Shown: one piece after another, positions 13,801 to 24,513 of the stretch
Layout: every line of letters begins with the position of its first letter
Position numbering within the stretch: the first letter of the stretch is position 1
Origin: Siderastrea siderea
Lineage: Eukaryota > Cnidaria > Anthozoa > Scleractinia > Rhizangiidae
DNA: 64,000 nucleotides
Assembly (NCBI GenBank): GCA_964030785.1
Contig: OZ034970.1
Location: 37,995,901-38,059,900, forward strand
Direction: 5' to 3'
The notes under the pieces: model-generated
What the model was told of the DNA's origin: nothing
The model's database searches: none
The model's input: only the letters and a program-made list of their open reading frames with translations
Program-made: the position numbers and the translations under genes

Positions 13801-16800
13801 ATAATGTATCAGTATTATTTTTATTACTGACACTTGTATTTGCTATATACATTAACTCGCACATGTCGAAGTTTTATAATGTCTCCTCAGATATGAGGTC
13901 CAAGTAAGATAAAGAACCATTTTGCAAGAATCCAAGAGGAAGAACGAATTTCAGAATACACGGCCACTTTCGAGCGGCACAAGTCTACTGCGTAGAGTAA
14001 TATTTATAAGGTAGTTACTGCTATCGCCCCCGCAGTAGTCGATGAATAATTAAGATGAAGTTCAGGGTTGAACGAGTTCTCCCGCAGTCTTGCAGTCCCA
14101 CAGTCGATAAATAATGTAGATTAAGTTAGTTAAACAAGTGCTCCCGCAATTCTGCAGTCTTGTGGTCCATGAATAATGAAAAATACCTCAGTAAACTGGT
14201 GCAAGCTTGTTTGTTTGATACCCTTAAAGAACGAGACAGAAACACTTTTCTTTTGCGAAGATGAATATGTTAATTTTGATAACTGCAGGACTGCATGCGG
14301 GAGCACCTTTTGAAAACGAATATTAAGTGGCCCGGTATTCTGAAGTCTAGCCACTCTGGAAGAGTAACAAGAGAGATTGTTGAAGTAGATTACTACGGCC
14401 TGCACGAAATCACGCGAGAGAAACCTGTAGTACCCAGGTATACTACGGTATGAACAAATGAAAAAAAAAATGGATTAGCGTGCAATGTTCAGATGCAGAC
14501 TAGCGTATCATGTGGCGCATAAATTTACACTTATTTGTCTGTGGGTTAACTCACTTGAAGTGCGTGCCGAAGTTTCGCTTCACTTAACTTCTGTCATGTA
14601 AATAATCTTACCGCTTTTCCACGACTGCTTAGTGAAGCCTCCAAAAATATTTCCTCTACTTTTCACAATCGTAACCGTGGGTCCTTTCTTGTCGCATCTT
14701 GAGTGAAAAGTTTCAGCAGCGAAGCCGTCTCGTGTTGCTTGGAATAAAAGACGCCATTCACCTTCTAGACCTGTAGGAAACAAGCTCTGCAATATTCTTC
14801 GATGCTCTTCGTTTGTAACTATCGCCGACTCTTCAAATGGCTTTAGAGGTGGCGGAGGCCTAATGGCATTGATCAACCCTTGGATCTGGTAAAACTTGGC
14901 TTCTGCTTCCAGTTGCCTGAGAGATGTCTCATCTTCTGGTAAAATCGGTTCACCATCACGAAGATAGTTGAGTATAAAGCGGAAGTGGGTTCCATCTCGG
15001 TCAATAAAGAAGGACCCGTCTTCACACTGGGGTGCATTAAAGCTGCCCGAAAACATAGCGGCTAACATCGAATTTGGGTCTTTAGTAAGCGTTTGCTTGG
15101 TTGTTAGAAATAGCTGGCCACCAACATTAAGTTTAACGACTGAAGAAGAAATGTCGTGATCGAATTTCTTCGACATGGCGCCGATCAGTATCTGCTCCTG
15201 GCGAAACAAGATCTGGTTTCTTCTCGCTGTTAGTGTCTGTTAAGGCTTGGTTTGGCTGTTTATCATTGTTCAATAATTTCATTGATCGTGCTTTCTTGTA
15301 AGATTGTATACTACAACGAGCGAAGTGTCTTTCTCGAGGCAGTCTTTAAATACTACGCAAAACTGGTCGCATGCAGCCTAGTACCCAGGCGTTTTCTTCG
15401 CACTTACCCGATTTTGTGCGAAATTTCGTGACGTCACCAAATGGCACACCGTTCGGTGACGTCAAGACGTTTCGCGCCAAGTCGAGTGAATGGGAGGAGA
15501 ACGCCTGGGTACTAGGCTGGGTCACATGCTCTTCGCAAAGTGAGACTGAAGGCGACTAGCAGGTGCTGGTGATTGGCAAACTAGCAAGGCCTCATGGGTT
15601 CATTTGTGGAACGGCTCAATGACCATTCGCCATTTGACTCAACGGAGTTCTGAGTAACTCTACTGGATTATGCGAGTTTGTTCGAATTTTCGAAAAATTT
15701 CATGTGCCAAATGGAACAGCACATTTCGCTTGATTGCCGAAAAAATGTTATGTCCACAAAGTTTCTACCCCAACAGCAAAACCTCACTCCGTTCTCGGCC
15801 GAGAACCTGGGACAGATAAACTGGAAACTTCGGAAGTCTGTACAACCTCGAGGAATATACCCAAGTTTTCGAAAATCTCTTTTGGAATTCAATCCGTTCC
15901 ATTTGATTTCGCTCCCTGAATTTTTGGTCAGATAGAAAGTCCCCCATGATTTGCGTGTGTAATCCAAACCCGCTGGCATAACTTTTGTTAGCCCGCGTAG
16001 CTGATGGGATTGTTTGCGGGAGGTTTGAGCGGCGGAGCCGCGAAGGAATGGGGAGAAGCGGTATTTTATCGCGGCTTCGCCGCCAAAACTTTACCTTGGC
16101 AAGCAATACCGCCAGAAACGCAGGCTAGCAAACGCGGAAAAAAATATATAAACTGTCTGCATGTGTGAGTGAAAGTTGCGTTAGGCTGTGTCAGTGGCTT
16201 AGAGGACGTGTCAGGCTAAAAGAAGACCTTTTCTTTGTTTGAAAGTTTCTTGCACAATGTAATGTGCCAAAGACTTACAACATTTTTTGAGGGCATTTCC
16301 TGCATTGCTCTGCAAAGTCTGACAGCTCGCGGCCATTTCGAGGGCTTCATCGCTTCTTATGTCGGATTACTGTAGCACCTACTATGAATGGGTGTCTGCG
16401 CTTACCAAAGGTGTTCAGGAATGGATGGTTTCAGGGCGGTTTGATGTTCACTTTCGGGATATGTTCATAAGCGGAAGTTCAACTGTATAATTAGCGTAGA
16501 AATCGTGCTCACGTTTATTAGGAAAACAGCAGTGTGTCGTGTGACATTTCACGCTATAATTACGGCAATACACGGTTGACTTAACCCCCTCATCCTTTAC
16601 CACCCGTATGTATCATAAATTTAACTTGGGCATTGTGTGAAATTATCCCAACCTAGTGTTGCTGCACTTTTCGTACTTCTTGTGTAACTCGTACTACAAC
16701 AGTCATGGTGATCTCTCCTCGTCTTGTTAGGTGTTGATCTGTCCTTATGGGCTCATGAGCACTCTTATGAACGACTCTTCCCTATCTACAACAGACAGGT

Positions 16801-17825
16801 AAGCTACTGTACACTTCTAGTAGTAATGAACCTTGTTTCTTTGGACCTTAGAAGGCTTTTTTTATAGTCAACTTCTTCAACCTCTTTTATTACTAGGTTT
16901 GTTTTCGCTTGGCAAGCGAAAATATCTTTTCGAATCTTTTAGAACTAAAGCACCGTTTTTTTTTAATAAGGTTTGCAATGGATCTTGGGAACAGCCGTAC
17001 ACCAACCCATGCGCCCCAGTTCACATCACCACTGGATCAGCGGTATGTTATCACAGACCCCATGGAGGCTCACTTAACTGAAACCGTCACTTAAAACCAA
17101 AGTCAAAGCCGTAACAATCAAACGCAAAAAGGAGTGAAAGACATTACTACGGTTTTCAGTTGAGTAAGGCACGAGAGAAGTTTGGTCACAAAGTTTTAAT
17201 GTTCAAATCACCATGCTGTGAAGGGCAACTTGCTCCATTTCCAAGGGGGACTGCATGAATCGCTTTTTTGTATGATGTAACGTGGTCGATTTTAAAACAC
17301 CGCAGTATTTAAGTAACCTACTATCTATCAAGGGAAACAATAGATTTCCTCTACGTGGAAAATCTAACAATAGATTTTCCCTACGTATGATGTAACGTGG
17401 TCGATTTTAAAACACCGCGGTATTTAAGTAACCTACTATCTATCAAGGGAAACAATAGATTTTCTCTACGGTCAGCGTCCAATGGACTGATCCTTGAAGA
17501 TCCGACCTGTCGGTACAAAGTCACATTAGGTGATAGATCGTTCAGGGCATCTGCCCCCAAAACCTGGAATGCACTGCCAAAAAGGATAAGAGACCAGACT
17601 AATATAATTACTTTCAAGACAATGTTAAAAACGCATTTATTCAAAATGGCTTATTCCAATTTTCTTTGACTGTCTTATGCAATATAATGTAAATAGTTTA
17701 GTTAGTCATTTAGTTTTTAGACAACTTGTTTAAATCATGTAATTTAGTATTAGAGAGGATTTTTTGAAGTTTGTAAAGCGCTTTTGATCATATGTAAATG
17801 TAAAAAGCGCTACAAAAGTATTAAA

Positions 17826-17868
<43 letters not shown>

Positions 17869-20476
17869 GTCGATTCATGCAGTCTACCTTGGAAACAGAG
17901 CAAGTTGCCCTTGACAACATGGTAATTTGAACGTTAAAACTTTGTGACCAATTGAAAATTCTCTTGTGCCTTACTCAACTGAAAATCGTAGTAACGAAAC
18001 AATCGGGGGCCAAATAAACAAGTCGAGGTCATGATAGCATAATCAAACATTGAAAGTCACAAACATGATTATAAGTCACAAAAAAAGAACCTAATAGTTA
18101 ACCACAAATCATAGAAATCTAGGCTCAGTTACACTGTATTCCAACAGAACAAAGCGCACAAGTCACTAACATAAATAACCACAAACGGTCATTTCAGTGA
18201 CGTCGTCAGTTTACTTTAACTAGTAGAATCCTTTAGTTTGTTCTCATGCAAAGAGAATAAGGGCCTTTATTGTTTAACTGTTTAAGCCCCAAAATCAACA
18301 TGTATATTCTTCTCACTAGCCTTCATATATTTCTTCTGGTGCAATTGAGGAGAATTTGTTTAAACATCCCAGCAGACAGTCTTTCGTTAGTGAGCATTTC
18401 TTTTATTTTCATGACCTGTTTGTTTGATCATGTAGTAATACTGTAAGGAAAAGTTAAATGCTTGCCACCTGGCCACGAGTGAAAACTCACTGAGCTTACA
18501 AAATTTGAATAATGAAGGGAAAACGACATAAGTTGGCTGTTGTAGTTAATTAATGCTTTCGTAAAAAATGGCCGAACGTGCTAAATCGTTAAGCGCAGAA
18601 ATGTGCCCAGTATGTGTCGAACCCCTTACTGCCTTAGACGTAACTTCTAGAATTGTTTCTTTGTACCTGAGTAAGTAACAACACTCAACATTTTCCAGGG
18701 ATGTCAAGAAGACCACGACCCATTTGTGAAAGACTACCCACCTTGGACTGCTTATCGTTCCGACGATTACGGTTACACACGAATGACCATCCACAACGAT
18801 ACTCACTTGTACGTGGACCAAGTCAGTGTGGATCTGGTAAGAGAGCCAGCTTTACTTAAAGTGCATGTGGTTCACACAATGTTAACCTTTTCCTTTCAAG
18901 AAATTAACTATTAAGGACGGTACCTCCTAATACAGATGTATTTTTGCAAAGGTTATGACCATGGGGAAAAAGTAGATCTTAGCAAGGGTTATTGGAATCG
19001 TAAAAGAATTAATAAGATAATTATAATTAAGATAATTAATCAACCATGATTCTAAAAAAGCTTTATTTAAAAAATACAAAGAATGTGTGGCAATTTCTTT
19101 CCAAATTTAAGCTCAATTATCTCTGAAAAACGCGTGTTTACCTCCAATTTTCTTTTTTGGATTCTGATAGTCCTTGCTGAGATCTGCTTTTTCCACATAG
19201 TCTTAAACCGCGCAAAAATATTGTCGTATTAGTGGGCAAATTTCTTAAGAAACCCGAATATCCCGAGATACGCAGATTGTATGCGTAGTAACAAAAGGAG
19301 GCACCGTCCTTAAGGCTAGTAATGTGGTTATAACTGTTGAGTCCGTGGACGAAACCCTCGAAATGTGACCATTCCTATGAAGGCTTTTGAACAGTTCTTT
19401 CCTGTGGTATTTATGATGCTCTACAAGGTAATTTTAAACTTTGAGTCTTTGGGTGAGAACCCTTAAGTGTGCTATTCCTATGAAAGCTGTTGATCGTTAC
19501 TTTCCTATGCTGTATACGATGCTCTACAAGGTAGTTCTAAAGTTTGAGTCCGTAGATGAAGTCATCAAATGTGACCGTTCAAATGAAAACTGTCGGGCAT
19601 CACCGAGATACTGAGCACTACGTTTTTGTGCTGTTTGATATGTTGTGTAAGTGATTCTAACTTTAATGTATGGGGAAAAAATTTTTTAATGGGAGCATTC
19701 AAATAAGAGCTTTCGAGATGTACTTTCCTGTGGTACTGTTTATTATGCTGTACACGGTGGTTCTGACGGTGGTTCTGCCTTTTGAGTTTGTGAAATAAAG
19801 TGTGTCCATTCCTACGAAAGCTGTTAAGTAGAACGTTCCTGTGGTGTTGTTTAAATCGTAATTTCAGAATGTTATAGTGGCATTCGATTGAATTGTGGAT
19901 GAGCCCTAAAGTTCATCTACCTCACATCAGTAGCAACTCGACCCGACAGCCTCCAGTTACACTCTGCAACTAACGTAAATCAGCGCAAAACATGTATAAG
20001 AGAATTCAAATAATAATAATAATACTTTATTTATATAGCGCCATTTCCATTGCTGTCCAGTGGTGCAGCATTTAAAATATTAAAATTGAAAACCAAAGTC
20101 GTTCCTAAATTCATGTACCATGTCTTGTGCATACACTTGACTAAGCTGCATTCTCTAATGCGCAAATAACCATGTGTACGCCGTGCTAATGTAAAGCTGT
20201 ATACAGGGGAATCCTCAACTAATAAGCCTTTATGGCTTCTAAGAGGAATCCTTGGCTCTGTTTCGTTAAATAAATCAATAAAGGTAATGGCGTATTTGTT
20301 AAATGGCAAAATTTTAATGAAGTGGAAAAAAAATTAAACTGACATTAAAGGACTCAAATGCTTATCTTGGCTTTAACCTTGTTCTTAATCAGGGAGGACA
20401 AGTAATTGACAGGATATGGATAATCAAAGATGTACATGGACCAGAAGCCTGGATAACAAAGAAAGTGAAGAATTAA
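1825..20476 (+). CDS. ACP7: Purple acid phosphatase (acid phosphatase type 7-like), 12 exons, 5' incomplete
   Basis: Exons are 1825-2025, 4527-4709, 4837-4862, 6039-6136, 6683-6745, 9906-10020, 10617-10730, 12144-12204, 16731-16798, 16971-17042, 18699-18836 and 20393-20476 (stop TAA). All junctions are AG/GT and the phases join without a break, giving about 406 residues. The metallophosphoesterase motifs appear in order: FGDLGS (exon 2), GDFAYNMD (exons 2-3), GNHE (exon 4), GHRPMYCSN (exon 7) and AHEHSYER (exon 9). These supply the Asp, Tyr, Asn and His ligands of the binuclear Fe/Zn (Fe/Fe) centre. The first exon found is the fibronectin-III-like N-terminal domain (VTWVT). The signal-peptide exon is not found and should lie upstream. 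The family hydrolyses phosphomonoesters at acid pH, usually secreted or lysosomal. The gene appears intact despite many intronic transposons. Confidence 0.95.
3133..3253. mobile_element. MITE copy 2 (right end truncated)
   Basis: Starts CCAGAAAATATCCATACC like the copy at 1533, then the GGAGGGAATT / G-run subterminal region. The right inverted end is missing. Lies in intron 1 of the phosphatase gene. Confidence 0.6.
4215..4370. mobile_element. MITE copy 3 (left end truncated)
   Basis: Ends GGGGTATGGATATTTTCTGG, the inverted terminus of the CCAGAAAATATCC family, preceded by the same G-run-rich interior. The left end is degenerate. Lies about 155 bp upstream of phosphatase exon 2. Confidence 0.6.
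6442..6547. repeat. foldback element (long imperfect hairpin)
   Basis: AACAATTAGATTAT at the left is the inverse of ATAATCTAATTGTT at the right. The inner arms (ATAGTTGAT / ATCAACTAT, GATTTCT / AGAAATC) continue the hairpin almost to a central loop. A non-autonomous foldback of the same design as those at 27001 and 28595. Confidence 0.65.
6746..9905. other. large phosphatase intron with repeat relics
   Basis: A 3.2-kb intron between exons 5 and 6. Two diverged copies of one repeat are visible near 7000-7140 and 7790-7950 (shared blocks such as GGGGGTGTGCTAC/CCACTGGGACAC and ATAGATGGGAATAC), followed by related CAAGTGGAATTATTAGCT blocks near 7660 and 8170. ORFs at 8272-8777 carry no recognisable domain. 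Confidence 0.5.
10354..10474. repeat. near-perfect 60-bp-arm palindrome
   Basis: The left arm (AAACAACAACAACGACC... to TTATGATGTA) is followed directly by its reverse complement (TTACATCATAA... to GGTCGTTATTGTTGTTT) with essentially no spacer and only a few mismatches. Such a spacerless palindrome can extrude as a cruciform. Lies in intron 6 of the phosphatase gene. Confidence 0.8.
11851..12045 (+). mobile_element. tRNA-derived SINE
   Basis: GGGATGGCGCAGTGGTGAGAG resembles a tRNA 5' half with an A box, and GGTCCGATTCCCG at about 11898-11911 is a B box. A non-tRNA body then follows (TTCTCGTCCTTGCTCC, GGTTTTCCTCTGGGAACTCC, CCCTTTCTTCAAAAACCAAC). This is the layout of a tRNA-headed SINE transcribed by RNA polymerase III. 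It sits just upstream of phosphatase exon 8. The 3' limit is approximate. Confidence 0.7.
12481..15176 (-). CDS. KCTD-type BTB/T1 plus TLDc domain protein, nested in a phosphatase intron
   Basis: Exon 1 runs from 15176 (ATG of MSKKFDHD) to a splice donor at 14612/14611 (AGCG|GTAAGATT). Its residues about 12-110 form a tetramerisation-type BTB domain (VVKLNVGGQLFLTTKQTL, DRDGTHFRFILNYLRDG). After a proline linker a TLDc domain starts (FPTGLEGEWRLLFQATRDGF, FGGFTKQSW). Exon 2 is 12804-12481 behind acceptor CGCCCAG and completes the TLDc domain (FLFSIVNPHG, AIYCKSSYGPTFGKGHDL, YEVFGLQSC), ending in TAA. The join needs a small middle exon, since exon 1 ends in phase 1, exon 2 starts in phase 0 and about ten family residues are missing. 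That exon was not located. KCTD BTBs often act as CUL3 adaptors; TLDc domains are linked to V-ATPase and oxidative-stress resistance. The function here is inference. Confidence 0.85.
12805..14611. other. intron of the KCTD-TLDc gene
   Basis: Separates the BTB/TLDc exon from the final TLDc exon. It probably hides one micro-exon. An ORF at 13058-13462 on the minus strand has no family resemblance. Short CCGCAGT-rich direct repeats occur near 14030-14160. Confidence 0.5.
15990..16135. repeat. foldback repeat, related copy at 12310-12400
   Basis: AGCCCGCGTAGCTGATGGG at the left and the inverse-like CAGAAACGCAGGCTAGC at the right flank a block GTTTGCGGGAGGTTTGAGCG. A diverged copy of the left half (GTAGCTGGCAGGGTTGTTTG) lies at about 12318-12400. 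It appears to be a dispersed non-autonomous element. Confidence 0.45.
17271..17470. repeat. 115-bp tandem duplication
   Basis: TATGATGTAACGTGGTCGAT starts at 17271 and again at 17386. The following sequence (TTTTAAAACACCGC, AAGTAACCTACTATCTATCA) repeats with a period of 115 bp, one full and one near-full copy. It overlaps the start of the LINE fragment. Confidence 0.75.
17397..17868 (+). mobile_element. 3' end of a non-LTR retrotransposon (LINE) with (ATT)n tail
   Basis: The frame to 17669 encodes the typical C-terminal tail of a LINE ORF2 (GDRSFRASAPKTWNALPKRI ... FKTMLKTHLF), followed by a 3' UTR containing AAGCGCT blocks and an (ATT)n microsatellite at 17827-17868. It is a 5'-truncated dead insertion. 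The CR1/L2-like assignment rests on this tail only. Confidence 0.7.
19320..19880. repeat. degenerate tandem repeat in last phosphatase intron
   Basis: About five diverged units of roughly 95-130 bp share GATGCTCTACAAGGTA, AACTTTGAGTC, AAATGTGACC and CCTATGAAAGCTGTT. A further stray unit lies near 21290-21370. No coding function. Confidence 0.55.
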
Positions 20477-22084
20477 AATCAAAACAGGAGCACCCGTAAC
20501 CAGCGATATGCAGTTGATTTGCTAAATAGGTTCTTTAACTAGCTTAGGTCCTTTAGTTTTTCTCGTGAACACGCAAGATTTTTTAAATTTTTTTTTATAC
20601 ATAAACATTAATCGTGACACAGCTTCTTACTATAGCTTGTTTCTAACGTTTCCCCCAATTTTTTGTCATTGTTCCCGCGAGCATCGATTATTGAGGAAGA
20701 GAACTGCTCCTCTTGCATTCAGATCAGTTGTTCGAGTTGTTTTATTGGTGTCCAACGTGGAAAAAAAAAACTTACGAGCAAGTCGCCAGTGGTTTCGGCT
20801 GTACATCCAATCATTTGAGCGAGTTGGCGAGTCTTTTCAACCTTTAAATTTTTAGCGAGTCGCAATAGTGCAGGTATTTGCTAATTCTAGTTCTTTCTTT
20901 CTTTCTGTTTTTCTTTTTACTTTTTGCTTTTGACTTTTGACTTTGATTCTTACTTTCTGCTTTTTAAGGGTGTAGCTCAGCAAAAAGCTAACCAGGCTTT
21001 TTTGGACTCAGAACCTTCAAATCTTCGTTTTCCTTTACACCTCTGCCCTTCTTCATTATAAGTTTAAAAATGGATTTTTTTTTTGTTTGTTTTGAAATTG
21101 ACTTTTACCTCTAGTTGTCAACAAGTTCTGATGTTTTTGGTTTCCATAGGTTTTATTTAATGTTGCAATAAAATGAATTAAAATGGAATCAGTGATTAAA
21201 GTGTGGTTTCTCTTTGCTAAACTACGTCTGTTTTATGTATATTATATTGTTTTAATATTACCGGGAATGTTAATTATGTTGTACTGTACAAGGTAGATCT
21301 AACTTTTAAGGTTGTCTATAAAAGCATAAAGTTTGAACATTCATTGGAAAGCCTTTGAGCAGTGCTGTCGTGTGGTTTTGCTCGGCAGTAAGTGTACAAG
21401 AAAACATTGCCATAATTTGTGATCACGGAGAAAACGCTTTGTCAATCACAAGCGATCTTTGAACTCTCCATCGTCTGATTATCATGCGATTTTGGAACCA
21501 CAGGGCTAAGTTAAATGAAAGGACTGTCAAACAGCATTTGCAAGAGTTTTGAAAATTTGCGCATATCTCTGTAGCTACGTTGTCCACAACAGTAAAAGCG
21601 GTTGTTCTCGTTGGCGTAATCTCTGTTACCGGTTTTATTCAGTGAACCTTCAACCAGAGCAGATAAACATATCCAGTACAGGTTAAGACTATTACAATAT
21701 CTGTCCCTAACGACCCAAATTTCATATTGCATTTACATTTGGGTTCCGATTGTTTCTCTACGAAACGTAAGGGGCTGTTTATAGACCTCTTATAAACCTT
21801 ACTCATTCTAAAGAGTTTTGTTTGTTAGTTTGTTTGCTTTTTGGTTTTTCAGCAAAGAGTTTCGATGTCCCTTTTTTTCAACCGCAACGAAGCAAAAGAA
21901 ATTCCTTCAGTGCATTAGCCTGAGAAAACAGCCGGCGTTTCATGAGGTCGCAAAGGATGGGATCGACAAGACAATAAAACAATGTCAACTTCTCTTCCAG
22001 GCGAAAACTACCTCACAAACAATAACGTGATACAGCTTGTGCATCACAAATAACAAACCGAAAAACAAACTGTTTTAAAGAATT
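20477..22084. other. 3' flank of the phosphatase gene and spacer
   Basis: Contains the phosphatase 3' UTR; a plausible poly(A) signal AATAAAATG lies near 21167. A small repeat at 19999-20060 (AATAATAATAATACTTTATT) resembles a retroelement tail. From about 21790 the sequence belongs to the block duplicated at 63.5 kb. No other gene recognised. Confidence 0.5.
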
Positions 22085-22133
22085 ATGTATAGTTTTAAAG
22101 CTTTGTTGCTCACAGTTATCTCAGTTTGTCAAG
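22085..22133 (+). CDS. signal-peptide first exon, copy A (MYSFKALLL...)
   Basis: ATG followed by 16 codons encoding a short hydrophobic leader (MYSFKALLLTVISVCQ), ending at a consensus splice donor G|GTAAGTGG. The same exon is conserved at 63868 with two substitutions and the same donor, which supports a real leader exon. The downstream exons were not identified; in this copy an hAT element begins 130 bp into the intron. Confidence 0.5.
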
Positions 22134-22261
22134 GTAAGTGGCTTTGAGGGACGAATCATATATGCCAAAGGTTTTCGAAGCCATAACGCTGAGCAAAAAC
22201 TGACTTTGTTTCCGGTTCTTGGAAGTGAGGTTTGACCTTCCTCTTACTTAACCTCGGAGCC

Positions 22262-24388
22262 CAGGCCCGTAACCAGACGGGGTGCACGGGGTGCCTTCGC
22301 ACCCCCCCACCTTGACAGGCCCCAAAGGTCCACATTTTGATACTCAATGTCCAAGCTAAGGAGTACAGTCGGTTAAACTGAAGGATACTAGTAAATCTTT
22401 AAAAAGATAACAGTGATGGTTAAACAAAACCAAACGGTGGAAACAGCAGTAATGTATTCATTGGCAAACTAAAACCAGCTGCACTCTAGTAGCCCCAGCC
22501 ACTCAGAACATTTCAATAAGCGCAAAGATGTCAGAGCTTATCTAAATGGATAATAAAATGAAAGTGCTGCACACTTTACACGGGTGTTTAGACGAGCGAG
22601 CCATTGACAAGGGATCGATGTCATGATTTTTGTCAGACACGTCTGCTAACGCATCGGGTAGTAGTCTCTATTTGAACGAGCGCATGAACGCCCGAAGATG
22701 CAGAATCACTTTTTTGTGTAATACCCTATGGGTAGGAGAGAACAGGAAAATAGAAAGAGGAAGGCTTCAGCTAAATCTTGCCAGTCTCTCGATACATGGG
22801 TCAGTAAAGTGCCCCATCAAGGGCCATCAGACAATGACAGTACAGTCTGCGACGACAGCCGGCTGAGACTTCAGATCTATCTCAGTTAACTACAGTTTTA
22901 CAACGAGATATAGAATTAAGGTAAATCACGCTTATTTTCGCGATGCACACCAGTCTTGATCCTAGTATTATGCTCTGAGATTAACTCGCTATTCCTCCAT
23001 GAAACAAAATTACATCGCTTAATAAAGAGCCGGTAAGGGAACACAGAGAAACAATTGGGAGATGGACTGGGGGGAGGGTTACGTTAATCCAAAGCAGCAC
23101 CTTCTGGAAATCCACAGACATCCCAAACCATCAAAATAGACTCTTTCGAGTCACAAAGAGGGAAAATACATTTTATGTTTCTACTGGTCTCTTATCTTCA
23201 TTTCCTGGTGTCAATATTCTACAGAGAGAAGGGGATGTGTGCTTTCTTAACAATAATTGTTAACAGTGCACAATTATTGTGCACTGTTAATAAAATTGTA
23301 GAGACTGCGCAAGCTCCAGTTCCTGAGAATACTGATGGCAATCTAACGGGACATCCCTTAGAACCAGTGAAGCAACAAGAAATAAATGACATCGGGAAGA
23401 GTTCGACGACCTCTTGAAGAATTTGGTTTTTCCGCAAATAATCTGCCAGTTGGTCATAAATATCACTTGATTAAAACTCATTTTGTGCCATCGATTAACT
23501 ACAAGTTTCCAACGCAATCTCTTCATCAGTGCTGAAGAGGGTTTCAGTCACGATACCTCAGTGAGTACCCATGGATGGCCATTCAGTATATAGAGTGTTC
23601 TGTAAACATTGTGCTTTGATGATACCTATGCATTGCAGGAAAGATAGGGGCGTTTTTGTTAACAAGCCTTTCATAAACTGGCGGAAGCTTTTAAGAAAAG
23701 GCAAAAAGACATGAGCAAATGAGCAACTATCACGACGCAATGCTCGTCACCGAATCCTTCCTTAATTCTGTTGAAAACCCAGAGCAAAACGTGAACAACC
23801 GATTACATGACGAGAAGGGAAAAAATACTATAAGAAATAGGCAGATCGTTATAATAAATGTGTTTCAGAAGCCATCCTTTTCTGTGATCGACAGTGCATT
23901 CCCCTGTGTGGAGATGACAAAGTCTTGAACGGTGAGAGTCGTGGGAATACAGGCAACTTCTTAGCGGCTCTGCAGATGATAGCTAACCACGACGACATTT
24001 GCATGGGCCAAGAAAGGCTGGCGTCCCTAGCACTAATGCACAACCATTATCAAGTTAAAATTGATTTGGATGAGTTGGTTAATCCGTTTGCCACCAAACA
24101 TCCACGGACGCTGGAGCTTGAGACAGTCCTGAAGGATTAGTCGCGTAGTATTTTGATTATCATTTTACATCGTAAATTACTCTTTTGTAACTTAATTCAA
24201 ACAATTTTATTTGTAAAATGTAATATTCAGTTCCTACTGTGTACTTTGCCGTTACAATTTCTCATGTGTTACTTTCCTAAATAAACAGATCAGCCAATAA
24301 AAAACACATTTCGGTACTTTGGTCCACTTTGGCCTCGTTAGCACCCCCCCCCCCCCCCCCCCCCACATAAAATCCTGGTTACGGACCT
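22262..24388 (+). mobile_element. hAT-superfamily element, internally deleted
   Basis: The left end CAGGCCCGTAACCAG is matched inverted by CTGGTTACGGACCTG at 24374-24388. The interior carries remnants of a TTF-zinc-finger hAT transposase. Both ends adjoin C homopolymers (a run of 21 C at 24344-24364). No clean 8-bp target duplication was seen. Confidence 0.75.
22630..24140 (+). pseudogene. hAT transposase remnant (TTF-type zinc finger plus dimerisation tail)
   Basis: Fragments in several frames between stops match the N-terminal layout of hAT proteins with a TTF zinc finger: a HPLEPVKQQEINDIGKSS segment (about 23370), a SEYPWMAI segment (about 23565), then KRHEQMSNYHDAML (23710-23750). A GNTGNFLAALQMIANHDD stretch (23945-23998) is the region where family members carry the conserved RGNFxxLL block. 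The ORF then jumps to a C-terminal hAT dimerisation tail (RLASLALMHNHYQVKIDLDE, ending KD* at 24140). The catalytic middle is absent and several stops and frame changes occur, so it cannot encode an active transposase. Confidence 0.7.
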
Positions 24389-24513
24389 GTAGCCAATGAC
24401 TGTTTTTGAACCAATCACAAGCCAGCATCTGCCGGAGCCGAAGTTCAGTCACCTACTCACAACCTACGTACTCACTGGAACGACTAGTTCCAGTAGTTCA
24501 GTTTTAATTTGCG

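Larger units (their letters stand above)
17140..18000. mobile_element. DNA element with ~125-bp inverted ends, split by a LINE tail
   Basis: Sequence at 17140-17262 (GTTGAGTAAGGCACGAGAG ... GACTGCATGAATCG) recurs inverted at 17871-18000 (CGATTCATGCAGTC ... GTGCCTTACTCAAC). The intervening sequence holds a LINE 3' end, so this is best read as a non-autonomous inverted-repeat transposon later hit by a retrotransposon. Confidence 0.6.

Noticed and set aside
15668..16106. Several 60-113 codon ORFs on both strands
   Set aside because: They overlap a dispersed repeat and each other; no recognisable domain.
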